This document shows, piece by piece, positions 45,949-57,523 of a stretch of DNA of 64,000 nucleotides. Made by a program: the position numbers and the translations under genes. This DNA comes from JAICUY01 sp963716585 (GTDB taxonomy: Bacteria; Chloroflexota; Limnocylindria; QHBO01), in the NCBI GenBank assembly GCA_963716585.1, contig CAVQTN010000002.1, positions 1-64,000 on the forward strand, given 5' to 3'. The notes beneath the pieces are model-generated. The model saw only the letters and a program-made list of their open reading frames with translations, was not told the DNA's origin and searched no databases. How positions within the stretch are numbered: position 1 is the stretch's first letter; every line of letters starts with the position of its first letter.

Positions 45949-46806
45949 ATGAACGTCATCCGCGACGTTCCCGAGCTGCGCGCCGTCGTCCTCGAGCGAC
46001 GGATCGGCGGCGACTCGGTCGGCTTCGTGCCGACCATGGGCTTCCTGCACGCCGGGCAGGCCTCGCTCGTGGCGCGCGCGTGCGAGGAGAACGGCTGCGT
46101 GGTCGTTTCCAGCTTCGTCAACCCCGGCGACTTCCACATGCTCGACGAGCAGACGCGCACTCCGCGCAACACCGAGCACGACCTCGCGCTGCTCGAGCAG
46201 GCAGGCGCCGACATCGTCTTCCTTCCCGAGGTGACGACCGTGTTCCCGCCCGACGATCGCACGCGGGTCAGCGTCGAGGGCCTCACCCGCCAGCTGGAGG
46301 GGGCATCGCGGCCCGGGCACCTGGACGGCCTCACCACCGTGATGCTCAAGCTCGTGAACATCGTGGGGCCGGCGCATCTGTACCTCGGCCAGAAGCACGC
46401 CCAGCAGGTCGTCATCCTGCGCCGCCTGCTGCGCGACCTGTTCCTGAACGTCGAGCTGGTGGTCTGCCCAACCGTCCGCGCCAACGATGGCCTGGCCCTG
46501 TCGTCGGCCAACGCGCAGCTGTCCATCGAGGAGCGCCACGCGGCGACCTGCCTCTTCACGGCGCTTTCCGCGGCAGAGGCGGCGTACGACGCCGGCGAGC
46601 GCTCCGCCGAGGTGCTTCGCGCGCGCATGACCGATGCGATCGAGGCCGAGCCGATGGCCCGCCTCGACTACATCAGCGTCGCCGATGCGAACAGCCTGGC
46701 CGAGCTGCAGCGGGTCAGCGGCCCGGCCCTTGCCCTGCTCGCCGTGTGGATCGGTCGCACACGGCTCACTGACAACATGCCGCTCGCCTGGGACGTGGCG
46801 TCCTAG
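45949..46806 (+). CDS. Pantothenate synthetase-like protein with altered catalytic residues
   Basis: The 285-residue protein is clearly of the PanC fold over its whole length (VPTMGFLHAGQASLV, EGASRPGHLDGLTTV, RANDGLALSSANAQL). PanC joins pantoate and beta-alanine using ATP. But several key residues differ from active enzymes: the second His of LHxGH is Gln, NPxQF is NPGDF, KD in FGxKDxQQ is KH, and SSRN is SSAN. The first His, the Lys and other parts of the fold remain. It may be a paralogue using other substrates, or inactive. It is 10 bases after coaBC in the CoA operon. No panB or panD is in the window. Confidence 0.85.
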   Translation: MNVIRDVPELRAVVLERRIGGDSVGFVPTMGFLHAGQASLVARACEENGCVVVSSFVNPGDFHMLDEQTRTPRNTEHDLALLEQAGADIVFLPEVTTVFPPDDRTRVSVEGLTRQLEGASRPGHLDGLTTVMLKLVNIVGPAHLYLGQKHAQQVVILRRLLRDLFLNVELVVCPTVRANDGLALSSANAQLSIEERHAATCLFTALSAAEAAYDAGERSAEVLRARMTDAIEAEPMARLDYISVADANSLAELQRVSGPALALLAVWIGRTRLTDNMPLAWDVAS

Positions 46807-46925
46807 GCTCTGGCCTCGGCGTTGGTGTTGGGGCGTCGCCACGTGGTGCACCCGGGCACCGAAGGTACTAGTGCGCTGTGGCGTGCCGTTCGTATGATGC
46901 CGATCGAGGCCGGTTCGCCGGTCCC

Positions 46926-46960
46926 GGAGGCCGGCGAGTGCCCACGCTCGGCCTCCTTTT
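46926..46960 (+). terminator. Intrinsic terminator of the coaX-coaBC-panC-like operon
   Basis: GGAGGCC and GGCCTCC form the base of a stem with an inner CGAG/CTCG pairing, followed by TTTT. It lies 120 bases after the panC-like stop. Confidence 0.7.
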
Positions 46961-46996
46961 CTGCCCGTCTGCCCCTCGTTGTCGGCAGGTCGCGGC

Positions 46997-48094
46997 TTAC
47001 AGCCGCGCCAGCAGACCGTCGACGTCGAGCGAAGTCGCGACGAGGTCGATGATCGTGGCGATCTTCTCGGTATCGGTCGGATGCGTCTTGACCAGGATGT
47101 CGTCCACTGCCCGCGCGGTGCGGTACGTGTCCGATTCGACCAGCAGCGCGAACAGCCCGCAGCGCCGCAGCTCGTCGAGGACGGCGACGGACGGACGGAA
47201 GCCGCCGGTAAGGACCACGCCGACCACCGTCGGTCGATCCGGCGCGGCGCGGTTGGCGGCCACCGAGGCCAGTACCAGGTCTTCTCGGTCGCCCGGCGTG
47301 ATGAGCAGCACGCGGTCACGAAGCAGCTCCATGGCGTGGCCGGCGTGCATGGCGCCGATCGCCACTTCACCGATCGTCTGACCGGGGGTTGCCTCGCCGC
47401 TGAGCAGCTCGCCCTCCAGGTGGGTCACGATCAGCTCGAGCGACGGATTGGCCAGCAGGTCGCTGTACGGCAGGCAGCCGAGCAGCTCGACCCCCTGCTG
47501 CGCCAGGCCCCGCTGGAGCACGTCGCGCAGCTCAGGGCGGGCCCCGACGTCGACCTTGTTGACGATCGCCCCCAGCACGCGGACGCCGTGTTCCGCGAAG
47601 AGCGCGCAATTGAGCGCGATCTCGTCGATCGGTCGCCCGACGCCGCCCTCCGACACGATGATCACCGGCGCATCGAGCGTCGCCGCCGCGCGCGCGTTCG
47701 AGAGCCCCACCACCGCGCCCACCCCGGCGTGCCCGGTTCCCTCGATGATGACCAGCTCCTTGTCGATCGCGATGCGCGCGTAGGCATCGGTCACCTGCGC
47801 GGCAAGGTCGTCGTGAATGCGGCCCATCACGAAATCGGTGGTGAAGTGTCGCGGCAGGGTCACCGGGCTCATGTCGTCCAGCGCATCGGTCAGGCCGAAG
47901 ACGTCGCGAACGAGAACCGCATCCTCGTCGGCTCGCGTGCCATCGACCACCAGGTAGCGCTGTCCCACCGGCTTCAGGAAGCCGAGCCGATGCCCCCGCC
48001 GCAGCACCGCCGCGATCAGCCCCAGCGAGACCGTCGTCTTGCCACGGTTCTGGCCGGTGGCCGCCAGGAAGATGCGCTGTGCGCCGTCCCTCAC
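46997..48094 (-). CDS. BioD-like ATPase with DRTGG domain (phosphotransacetylase N-terminal type)
   Basis: The 365-residue protein has a dethiobiotin-synthetase-like ATPase domain (P-loop ATGQNRGKTTVSLGL; VIIEGTGHAGVG as Walker B-like), followed by a DRTGG domain (VAIGAMHAGHAMELLRDRV). This pair is the N-terminal regulatory part of long phosphotransacetylases; the Pta catalytic domain is absent. Proteins of this kind occur alone in several phyla and are annotated only as AAA family ATPases. The GTG start at 48094 places the P-loop at residue 15. Confidence 0.85.
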   Translation of the reverse strand: MRDGAQRIFLAATGQNRGKTTVSLGLIAAVLRRGHRLGFLKPVGQRYLVVDGTRADEDAVLVRDVFGLTDALDDMSPVTLPRHFTTDFVMGRIHDDLAAQVTDAYARIAIDKELVIIEGTGHAGVGAVVGLSNARAAATLDAPVIIVSEGGVGRPIDEIALNCALFAEHGVRVLGAIVNKVDVGARPELRDVLQRGLAQQGVELLGCLPYSDLLANPSLELIVTHLEGELLSGEATPGQTIGEVAIGAMHAGHAMELLRDRVLLITPGDREDLVLASVAANRAAPDRPTVVGVVLTGGFRPSVAVLDELRRCGLFALLVESDTYRTARAVDDILVKTHPTDTEKIATIIDLVATSLDVDGLLARL

Positions 48095-48107
48095 CGCGGC
48101 GTGCCGC

Positions 48108-48710
48108 TCACCGTGTCGTGCTGCGACGCTCGATCAGCTCGACTCCCTCGCGCAGCCGGCCGACGAGCTCGGCCTCGACCATGTCGGGCTCGAGGTGCTC
48201 GCCGAGCCGCTCCATCATGTCTGCTGCCACGGCCAGCAGGACGTCGGCGTCGGCGATGAAGAATTGTGGCTCGTTGTTGTAGCGGACCAGGGTCAGCCGG
48301 CCCTGCAGCGTCGTGCCGCCCTCGGCGTGGGACAGCTGCGTGCCGAAGTTGTGCCCCTGGATGCCGTCCGGGTTGTTCAGGAAGTTCAGCGCGTTGTCGA
48401 CCGCCAAACCGAAGCGCGCGCGCCAGGAGACGAGTCGCTCGTGGACCTCCGGCGAAAGCCCGATCTCGCCCAGCTCCTCGAAGACCTCGCGGTTGACGGT
48501 CAGCAGCCCGACCAGTGTCGAGCCCGCCCTGGAGCCGAGCATGACCTGCAGCGAGCGCTCCAGGGTGAACACGTCCGAGTCGAAGCGCGGACTGGTGGTC
48601 ACCTCGGCGAGCAGGTCCTCGACGTTGTCGAGGGCGCCGGGGTCGGCGAGCGCCGTCGACATGTTCTGAATCTCTTCGCGGAACAGGAAGCGCTCTTCGT
48701 GATCGAGCAT
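48108..48710 (-). CDS. Protein of unknown function
   Basis: The 200-residue protein begins MLDHEERFLFREEIQNMSTAL. It has an acidic helical half and a distinct middle with NALNFLNNPDGIQGHNFGTQ, followed by a beta segment (GRLTLVRYNNEPQFFIAD). I do not recognise the family, and no metal, nucleotide or membrane motif is visible. It lies between glutamate dehydrogenase and the BioD-like gene, 51 and 14 bases away on the same strand, so it may be co-transcribed with them. Confidence 0.6.
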   Translation of the reverse strand: MLDHEERFLFREEIQNMSTALADPGALDNVEDLLAEVTTSPRFDSDVFTLERSLQVMLGSRAGSTLVGLLTVNREVFEELGEIGLSPEVHERLVSWRARFGLAVDNALNFLNNPDGIQGHNFGTQLSHAEGGTTLQGRLTLVRYNNEPQFFIADADVLLAVAADMMERLGEHLEPDMVEAELVGRLREGVELIERRSTTR

Positions 48711-48760
48711 CCGCAGGGTCCCTCCGAGCGGCGCGCTGTGGCGCCGCCCGTATCGGCTGG

Positions 48761-50032
<1,272 letters not shown>

Positions 50033-50122
50033 CGGCTTGTGAAATGCCTCCTCTGCTGCGCGCTCGGGCGCCTCTACACGCCGTCTCAGGGCGGAAGCTG
50101 GCCGCGAGTGCAGGGTTCCACG

Positions 50123-50128
50123 ATTATA
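50123..50128 (-). promoter_or_regulatory. -10 element of the glutamate dehydrogenase gene
   Basis: A perfect TATAAT on the minus strand. A weak TTCACC lies 19 bases upstream. The start near 50116 gives a leader of about 84 bases. Confidence 0.55.
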
Positions 50129-50170
50129 GGGTCCGGCCGGGCCCCCCGGTGAACGCCCCTCCCGAGCGCG

Positions 50171-51352
50171 CTAGACCATCTCGACGGCGAGGGCCACCGC
50201 GCCACCGCCGCCCAGGCACAAAGTCGCCAGGCCGCGACGGCCGCCGGAGTGCCGGAGCGCGTACAGCAGGGTGGTCAGCACGCGCGCCCCGGAGGCGCCG
50301 ATCGGATGCCCAAGCGCGATCGCGCCGCCGTTGACGTTGACCCGGTCCCAGTCGAAGCCAAGCTCGTTGCCATCGGCCAGCACCTGCGCGGCGAAGGCCT
50401 CGTTGATCTCGATCAGGTCGAAGTCGCCGATGGTGGCGCCGAGCTTGTCGAGCAGCCGCCGGACGCCGTGGATCGGTGCCTCGAAGAGCCACTCCGGCGC
50501 GACGTCGGCCTGCGCATACCCGGTGATCCGCGCCATGGGTGTCAGGCCGTCACGGTCGATCGCCTCCTGCCCGGCAATGACCAGTGCCGAGGCCCCGTCG
50601 GTGATGCCCGGAGCGTTGCCCGCAGTCACCGTCCCGCCATCGGGCTGGAAGGCCGGTTTCAGCTTCGCCAGGGCCTCGGCGCTGGTGTCGGCGCGCGGCG
50701 CCTCGTCTCTCGACACGATGGTGGGGCCTCTCCGACCGGCGACTTCGACCGGTACGATCTCGTCGTCGAAGGCGCCCGACTCCTGTGCAGAGATGGCACG
50801 CTGGTGGGAGCGCAGCGCGAAGGCGTCCTGCGCCTCCCGCGTGATGTCATGCTTTCCTGCCACGCGCTCAGCGTGCAGGCCCATGTGCACATCGCAGATC
50901 GAGCACCACAGGCCGTCATGGACGGTGCTGTCCACCGCGGTCTGGTCCCCCAGCCGGTAGCCGGTGCGGGCGCCGGGGAGCAGGTACGGGCCGAGGTTCA
51001 TGTTCTCCATGCCGCCCGCCACGATGACCTGCGCGTCGCCAGCGCGGATGGCGGCGCTGCCCATCATCACCGCCTTCAGGCCAGAGCCGCAGACCTTGTT
51101 GATGGTTGTCGCGCCGACGCCCTCGGGCAGGCCGCCCTTGAGCGCCGCCTGGCGGGCCGGTGCCTGGCCGACGCCCGCCTGCAGCACCTCGCCCATGATC
51201 GCCTCGTCGACGCGCTCGGGGGCGATGCCGGCACGCTCGATCGCGGCCCGGATGGCGGTCCCGCCCAGCTCGGGCGCGGGCACCGTCGAGAGGCCGCCGC
51301 CGAACTTGCCGATGGGCGTGCGGGCGGCTGAGAGGATGTACACGTCGTTCAT
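50171..51352 (-). CDS. Acetyl-CoA acetyltransferase (thiolase)
   Basis: The 393-residue protein is a thiolase II. The nucleophilic cysteine is in NKVCGSGLKAV (near residue 88), GHPIGASGAR carries the His of the CoA pocket, and CLGGGGAVALAVE holds the second cysteine. It condenses two acetyl-CoA or cleaves 3-ketoacyl-CoA. The ATG at 51352 lies six bases after a TACCAT box, so the mRNA looks leaderless. It is adjacent to the acyl-CoA cluster but may have its own promoter. Confidence 0.93.
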   Translation of the reverse strand: MNDVYILSAARTPIGKFGGGLSTVPAPELGGTAIRAAIERAGIAPERVDEAIMGEVLQAGVGQAPARQAALKGGLPEGVGATTINKVCGSGLKAVMMGSAAIRAGDAQVIVAGGMENMNLGPYLLPGARTGYRLGDQTAVDSTVHDGLWCSICDVHMGLHAERVAGKHDITREAQDAFALRSHQRAISAQESGAFDDEIVPVEVAGRRGPTIVSRDEAPRADTSAEALAKLKPAFQPDGGTVTAGNAPGITDGASALVIAGQEAIDRDGLTPMARITGYAQADVAPEWLFEAPIHGVRRLLDKLGATIGDFDLIEINEAFAAQVLADGNELGFDWDRVNVNGGAIALGHPIGASGARVLTTLLYALRHSGGRRGLATLCLGGGGAVALAVEMV

Positions 51353-51358
51353 GGGTCG

Positions 51359-51364
51359 ATGGTA
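51359..51364 (-). promoter_or_regulatory. -10 element giving a leaderless thiolase mRNA
   Basis: TACCAT on the minus strand ends six bases before the thiolase ATG. No ribosome site lies between. Confidence 0.55.
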
Positions 51365-51421
51365 CAGCCGGAGCCGTCGAGGGGCCACGCGGCGCCCTCG
51401 ACGGGAACGCGCGCGCCGAGG

Positions 51422-53401
<1,980 letters not shown>

Positions 53402-53425
53402 TGCTCTCCCTCCCAAGGAGCCGGC

Positions 53426-54607
53426 TCATCCCTCCCGACGCAGGCCCTCGAGAAGCTGCTGGGCGATGATGAGCCGATGGATCTGGTTCGTCCCCTCGTA
53501 GATCTGCGCCCCCTTGGCATCGCGCATGAAGCGCTCCACCGGGTTCTCGCGACTGTACCCCGCGCCGCCGTAGATCTGGACCGCATCCGTGCTGACCCGC
53601 ATGGCGGTGTCGCTGGCGAACATCTTGGCCATGCTCGAGGCGGCGTTGATCGGCCGGCCGGTGTCGCGCAGCCGCGCCGCGCGCCAGGTGAGCAGGCGCG
53701 CTGCCTCGACCGCGGTGGCCATGTCGGCGAGCATGGCCTGGATCATCTCCTGCTGCCCGATCGGCCGGCCGAACTGGCTGCGCTGGTTGGCATAGCGACC
53801 GGCGTGCTCGAGCGCGGCGCGGGCCAGGCCGACGCAGGCCGCGGCAATGCTGATCCTGCCGGAGCCGAGCGCGCTGAGAGCAACCTTCAGTCCGTCGCCC
53901 TCGCCGCCCAGTCGGTCGGTAGCCGGCACGCGGGCCTCCTCGAAGACGAGCTCCGCCGCGGTCGTGCCGCGGATGCCCATCTTGTGCTCCTTCGCGCCGA
54001 GCCTGAACCCGGGGGTGTCGTGCTCGACCACGAAGGCGGTGATCCCCTCGCGGCCCCGCGAGCGGTCGACCGTCGCAAACACCACATATCGCTGGGCCTC
54101 GCCGGCATTGCTGATCCAGATCTTGCTGCCGGTGAGCCGGTAATCGTCCCCGTCGCGCTCGGCGCGCAGCGCGATGGCCGAAGCGTCCGACCCCGCCTGC
54201 GGCTCGGTCAGGGCGAAGGCGCCGAGCTCGCGGCCGGCGGTCATGCCGGGCAGGAAGCGCCGGTGCTGCTCATCGGTCCCGTGCGCGAAGATGCAGAGCT
54301 GGCTCAGGATGTGGACGCTCAGCGAGACCGCCATCCCCATGTCGGCGGCGGCGATCTCCTCGCAGGCGAGAATCCAGGCGAACGTGGTCAGCCCCGCCCC
54401 GCCGACCTCTTCGGGATACGGCAGGCCGGTGATGCCAAGCTCGCCGGCGCGCTCGAAGAGGTGCCGGTCGTACCGCTCCTGCTCGTCGCGGTCGGCGGCG
54501 CCCGGTGCGATCTCGCGCTGGGCGAAGTCACGCACCGTGTCGCGAATACTGCGCTCCTCGGCGCTGAGGGCGAACGGATCGCGGACGGTCGCGGTCGCGC
54601 GCACCAT
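53426..54607 (-). CDS. Acyl-CoA dehydrogenase
   Basis: The 393-residue flavoprotein has AFALTEPQAGSDASAI (FAD and substrate contacts), WISNAGEAQRYVVFA, and the C-terminal catalytic region IYGGAGYSRENPVERFMRDA and IYEGTNQIHR. The base glutamate is in IYEGTNQ, the place used by short- and medium-chain enzymes. It introduces the trans-2 double bond in beta-oxidation. The start overlaps the stop of the hydroxyacyl-CoA dehydrogenase gene, TGATG. Confidence 0.93.
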   Translation of the reverse strand: MVRATATVRDPFALSAEERSIRDTVRDFAQREIAPGAADRDEQERYDRHLFERAGELGITGLPYPEEVGGAGLTTFAWILACEEIAAADMGMAVSLSVHILSQLCIFAHGTDEQHRRFLPGMTAGRELGAFALTEPQAGSDASAIALRAERDGDDYRLTGSKIWISNAGEAQRYVVFATVDRSRGREGITAFVVEHDTPGFRLGAKEHKMGIRGTTAAELVFEEARVPATDRLGGEGDGLKVALSALGSGRISIAAACVGLARAALEHAGRYANQRSQFGRPIGQQEMIQAMLADMATAVEAARLLTWRAARLRDTGRPINAASSMAKMFASDTAMRVSTDAVQIYGGAGYSRENPVERFMRDAKGAQIYEGTNQIHRLIIAQQLLEGLRREG

Positions 54608-55479
54608 CAGCCGATCCTGCTGCCCTGCTCGTCGTAGCGGTAGAAGCCGCGCCCGGTCTTGCGCCCGAGGTGGCCGGCCGCGACCATCTGGCGCAGGAGC
54701 GGTGCCGCCCGAAACTTCGGATCGCCGAAGCCCCGGTACAGGACGTCCAGGACGCCGAGCATCACGTCATTGCCGATGAAGTCGCTGAGCTCCAGCGGGC
54801 CCATCGGGTGGTTGAGTCCCAGTTTGGCGCCGGTGTCGATATCGTCGGCGCTGCCGGTCGAATCCATCAGCGCGAAAACCGCCTCGTTGATGAATGGTCC
54901 GAGCATGCGATTGACCAGGAAGCCGGGGTAGTCCTTCGACTCGATGACCGTCTTGCCGAGCTCCCCCGCAAAGGAACGGCAGGCTTCGTAGGTCGCCGCA
55001 TCGGTCTCGAGGCCGCGGATGATCTCGATCAGCTTCATGACCGGGACCGGGGAGAAGAAGTGCAGGCCGATGAACCTTGCCGGGCGGTCGGTCGCGGTGG
55101 CCAGGCTGGTGATGCTGATGCTGCTGGTGTTGCTGGCGAAGATCGCCTGCGGGCTTGCGACCTCGCTCAGCTCGCGCCACGTCTCGCGCTTGAGCGCCTC
55201 GTCCTCGTAGACCGCCTCGACGACCAGGTCGTGCTCGGCGGCGCCCCGGGTGCCCTCCGCGGTGACGATGCGGCCGAGCATGTCATCGGCCTTCGCCTGC
55301 TCCAGCCGGTGCTTGTCGACCTGGCGCTGCAGGTTGTCGGCCACACGCTGCTTTCCCCTGTCCGCGAGCGCCCCGGTACGATCGGAGAGCGTGACCTGCT
55401 TGCCGGCGGCGACGCTGACCTGCGCGATGCCGTGGCCCATCAGCCCGGCGCCGACGACGTAGATCCGTTCGATGCTCAT
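54607..55479 (-). CDS. 3-Hydroxybutyryl-CoA dehydrogenase
   Basis: The 290-residue protein has the NAD-binding loop VVGAGLMGHGIAQ, the HFFSPVPVMKLIEI segment with the catalytic histidine, and NHPMGPLELSDFIGND in the C-terminal domain. It oxidises 3-hydroxyacyl-CoA. Length fits the monofunctional enzyme. It is coupled to acyl-CoA dehydrogenase by an overlapping stop/start and follows meaB by 28 bases. Confidence 0.94.
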   Translation of the reverse strand: MSIERIYVVGAGLMGHGIAQVSVAAGKQVTLSDRTGALADRGKQRVADNLQRQVDKHRLEQAKADDMLGRIVTAEGTRGAAEHDLVVEAVYEDEALKRETWRELSEVASPQAIFASNTSSISITSLATATDRPARFIGLHFFSPVPVMKLIEIIRGLETDAATYEACRSFAGELGKTVIESKDYPGFLVNRMLGPFINEAVFALMDSTGSADDIDTGAKLGLNHPMGPLELSDFIGNDVMLGVLDVLYRGFGDPKFRAAPLLRQMVAAGHLGRKTGRGFYRYDEQGSRIG

Positions 55480-55507
55480 CGCGACGAAGGGTAGCAGGGG
55501 CCTGCGG

Positions 55508-56428
55508 TCAAGGCCCGAGGAGCCGGGCTGCTGCGGTGATTGGATCCAGGTCGCGTGCGGCGACCGCATCCAGGGTCGCATCCCACGCCGATGACGCACG
55601 CGCACGCCGCAGCGCGAGATCCGCCAGCGCCCGACCGATCTGGGCGCGAGCCCGATCGCGCGCCTGCTCCGGCGATCTGGCGACGGACCGATGCGCTTCG
55701 ATGGCGTCGACGAGCGCGGCGACGCCATCGCCCGTCGTGGCAGTCGTGATCATGATCGGCGGGGCGGCGCGTGCGACCCGTCCACCGGCCGTCGACATCA
55801 TGGCGCGCAGCTGCCGCGCGGCATGCTGGGCGCCGGGCCGATCGCCCTTGTTGACGGCGATCACGTCGGCGACCTCCAGCAGCCCGGCCTTGATGGCCTG
55901 CACCTCGTCCCCCATCTCGGGCACCTCCACCACGACGGTCGTCTCGGCGAGGTGGGCGATCTCGACCTCCGACTGGCCGGCCCCGACCGTCTCGACCAGG
56001 ACCGGATCGTAGCCCGCAGCGTCGAGCGCCGCGGCGGCGGTCCAGGTCGCCGCGGCCAGGCCGCCGAGCTCGCCGCGCGAGGCCATGGACCGCATGAACA
56101 CGTCGCGGTCGGCCGCGTGATCCATCATCCGGATGCGGTCGCCCATGATCGCGCCGCCGGTGTACGGCGAGCTGGGATCGACTGCCAGCACGCCCACGCG
56201 GCGGCCACGCCGCCGGAACTCGGAGATGAGCGCGTTGACCAGCGTGGACTTGCCGCTCCCCGGCGGACCGGTGATGCCCACCAGGTGCGCCGCGCGGCCC
56301 GCGGCGAAGAGCCGCGGCAGCATCGGCCTGAGATCCGGGTCACCGCGTTCGATGGCGGTCAGCAGCCGCGCCAAGGGCCGCCGCTCACCGGTTCGCGCGG
56401 CCTCGATGAGCGCCGCGAAGTCGGTCAC
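55508..56428 (-). CDS. meaB: Methylmalonyl-CoA mutase-associated GTPase MeaB
   Basis: MeaB protects and reloads the B12-dependent mutase. The 306-residue protein has the P-loop ITGPPGSGKSTLVNALI, the switch region LAVDPSSPYTGGAIMGDRIR, VETVGAGQSEVEIA, and the G4 motif NKGD. It is coupled by a four-base overlap to the mutase B12-binding subunit, which fits the role. Confidence 0.94.
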   Translation of the reverse strand: MTDFAALIEAARTGERRPLARLLTAIERGDPDLRPMLPRLFAAGRAAHLVGITGPPGSGKSTLVNALISEFRRRGRRVGVLAVDPSSPYTGGAIMGDRIRMMDHAADRDVFMRSMASRGELGGLAAATWTAAAALDAAGYDPVLVETVGAGQSEVEIAHLAETTVVVEVPEMGDEVQAIKAGLLEVADVIAVNKGDRPGAQHAARQLRAMMSTAGGRVARAAPPIMITTATTGDGVAALVDAIEAHRSVARSPEQARDRARAQIGRALADLALRRARASSAWDATLDAVAARDLDPITAAARLLGP

Positions 56429-56838
56429 GCGCGACTGCGCGCGTGCTCTCTGAAGTAGCGCGCGATCTGCCCGATGCTGGTGCCAGGACCGAAGACCTCT
56501 GCGACTCCCGCCGCTTTGAGCTTCGTGATGTCGGCGTCCGGGATGATCCCGCCGGCCGCGATGAGCACGTCGTCCATGCCCCGGCCACGCACCAGCTCGA
56601 CGATCCGGGGCAGCAGGGCCATGTGCGCCCCGGACAGGATCGACAGGCCCACGACGTCGACGTCCTCCTGCTCGGCGGCATCGGCCACCATCTCGGGGGT
56701 CTGCCGCAGTCCCGTGTAGATCACCTCGAAGCCCTCGTCGCGCAGCCCGCGGGCGAGCACCTTGGCGCCGCGGTCGTGGCCGTCCAGGCCCGGCTTGGCG
56801 ATCAGGACGCGGATCGGAGTCGAGCGGTCGTCGGTCAT
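56425..56838 (-). CDS. Methylmalonyl-CoA mutase, small cobalamin-binding subunit
   Basis: The 137-residue protein is a stand-alone B12-binding domain: DGHDRGAKV (the DxHxxG cobalamin motif), GLSILSGAHM and IAAGGIIPDAD. It pairs with a separate large catalytic subunit, which is not in the window. The reaction converts methylmalonyl-CoA to succinyl-CoA in propionate use. A TAGAAT box at 56849-56854 ends 10 bases before the ATG, so the 5' leader would be only a few bases. Confidence 0.93.
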   Translation of the reverse strand: MTDDRSTPIRVLIAKPGLDGHDRGAKVLARGLRDEGFEVIYTGLRQTPEMVADAAEQEDVDVVGLSILSGAHMALLPRIVELVRGRGMDDVLIAAGGIIPDADITKLKAAGVAEVFGPGTSIGQIARYFREHARSRA

Positions 56839-56848
56839 CGGCCCGCCG

Positions 56849-56854
56849 ATTCTA
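56849..56854 (-). promoter_or_regulatory. -10 element upstream of the mutase B12 subunit
   Basis: TAGAAT on the minus strand overlaps the folE stop codon. Start near 56842 leaves about four bases before the ATG. Confidence 0.5.
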
Positions 56855-57436
56855 GCCTCGCCCGATCAGCTTGAGGAACTCGTTCCGCGTGCGACCATCG
56901 CGCCGGAAGGTGCCCAGCATCGAGGAGGTGACCATCGACGCCTGCTCCTTCTTGACGCCGCGCATCATGGTGCACAGGTGCGATCCCTCGACGACGCAGG
57001 CGACGCCCTTGGGATCGACGCGCTCCATCAGGAACGTGGCGATCTGCTGGGTCATCCGTTCCTGCAGCTGCAGGCGCCGCGCGAACATGTCGACGATGCG
57101 CGGGATCTTTGACAGGCCGATGACCCGGCCGCGTGGCAGGTAGCCGACGTGCGCGCGGCCGTAGAACGGCAGCAGGTGGTGCTCGCACAGGCTGAAGAAC
57201 TCGATGTCGCGGACCACGACCATCTCGTCGTAGTCGACCTCGAAGCAGGCACCGTTGATCAGCTCTTCGGGATCGGTCTGGTAGCCCGATGTCAGCTCCG
57301 CGTACATGCGCCGCACGCGCTTCGGCGTATCGACCAGACCGGGGCGTCCGGGATCCTCGCCGATCTCTTCCAGGAGGGTCCGAACGGCGGCTTCGAGCTC
57401 CCCGTCGGGCAGGCGCTGATCGTCCATTCGGGCCAT
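56852..57436 (-). CDS. folE: GTP cyclohydrolase I
   Basis: FolE makes dihydroneopterin triphosphate from GTP at the start of folate synthesis. The 194-residue protein has zinc ligands in CEHHLLPF and HLCTMMRGV, plus GLSKIPRIVDMFARRLQ and QERMTQQIA in the family positions. ATG 57436 or the in-frame ATG at 57427 is the start; the region further upstream is in another composition and would overlap a divergent gene. Confidence 0.94.
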   Translation of the reverse strand: MARMDDQRLPDGELEAAVRTLLEEIGEDPGRPGLVDTPKRVRRMYAELTSGYQTDPEELINGACFEVDYDEMVVVRDIEFFSLCEHHLLPFYGRAHVGYLPRGRVIGLSKIPRIVDMFARRLQLQERMTQQIATFLMERVDPKGVACVVEGSHLCTMMRGVKKEQASMVTSSMLGTFRRDGRTRNEFLKLIGRG

Positions 57437-57472
57437 GCTATCAGTACGTGGGCGTGCCTCCGCGCAACGGCT

Positions 57473-57478
57473 AGACTG
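57473..57478 (+). promoter_or_regulatory. -10 element upstream of the NERD-like gene
   Basis: TAGACT on the plus strand lies 45 bases before the ATG at 57524. The -35 region is poor. Confidence 0.4.
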
Positions 57479-57523
57479 GCACCGATCGATCTGCCCGACG
57501 CACGAGTCCGACGTTTCAGCGCC

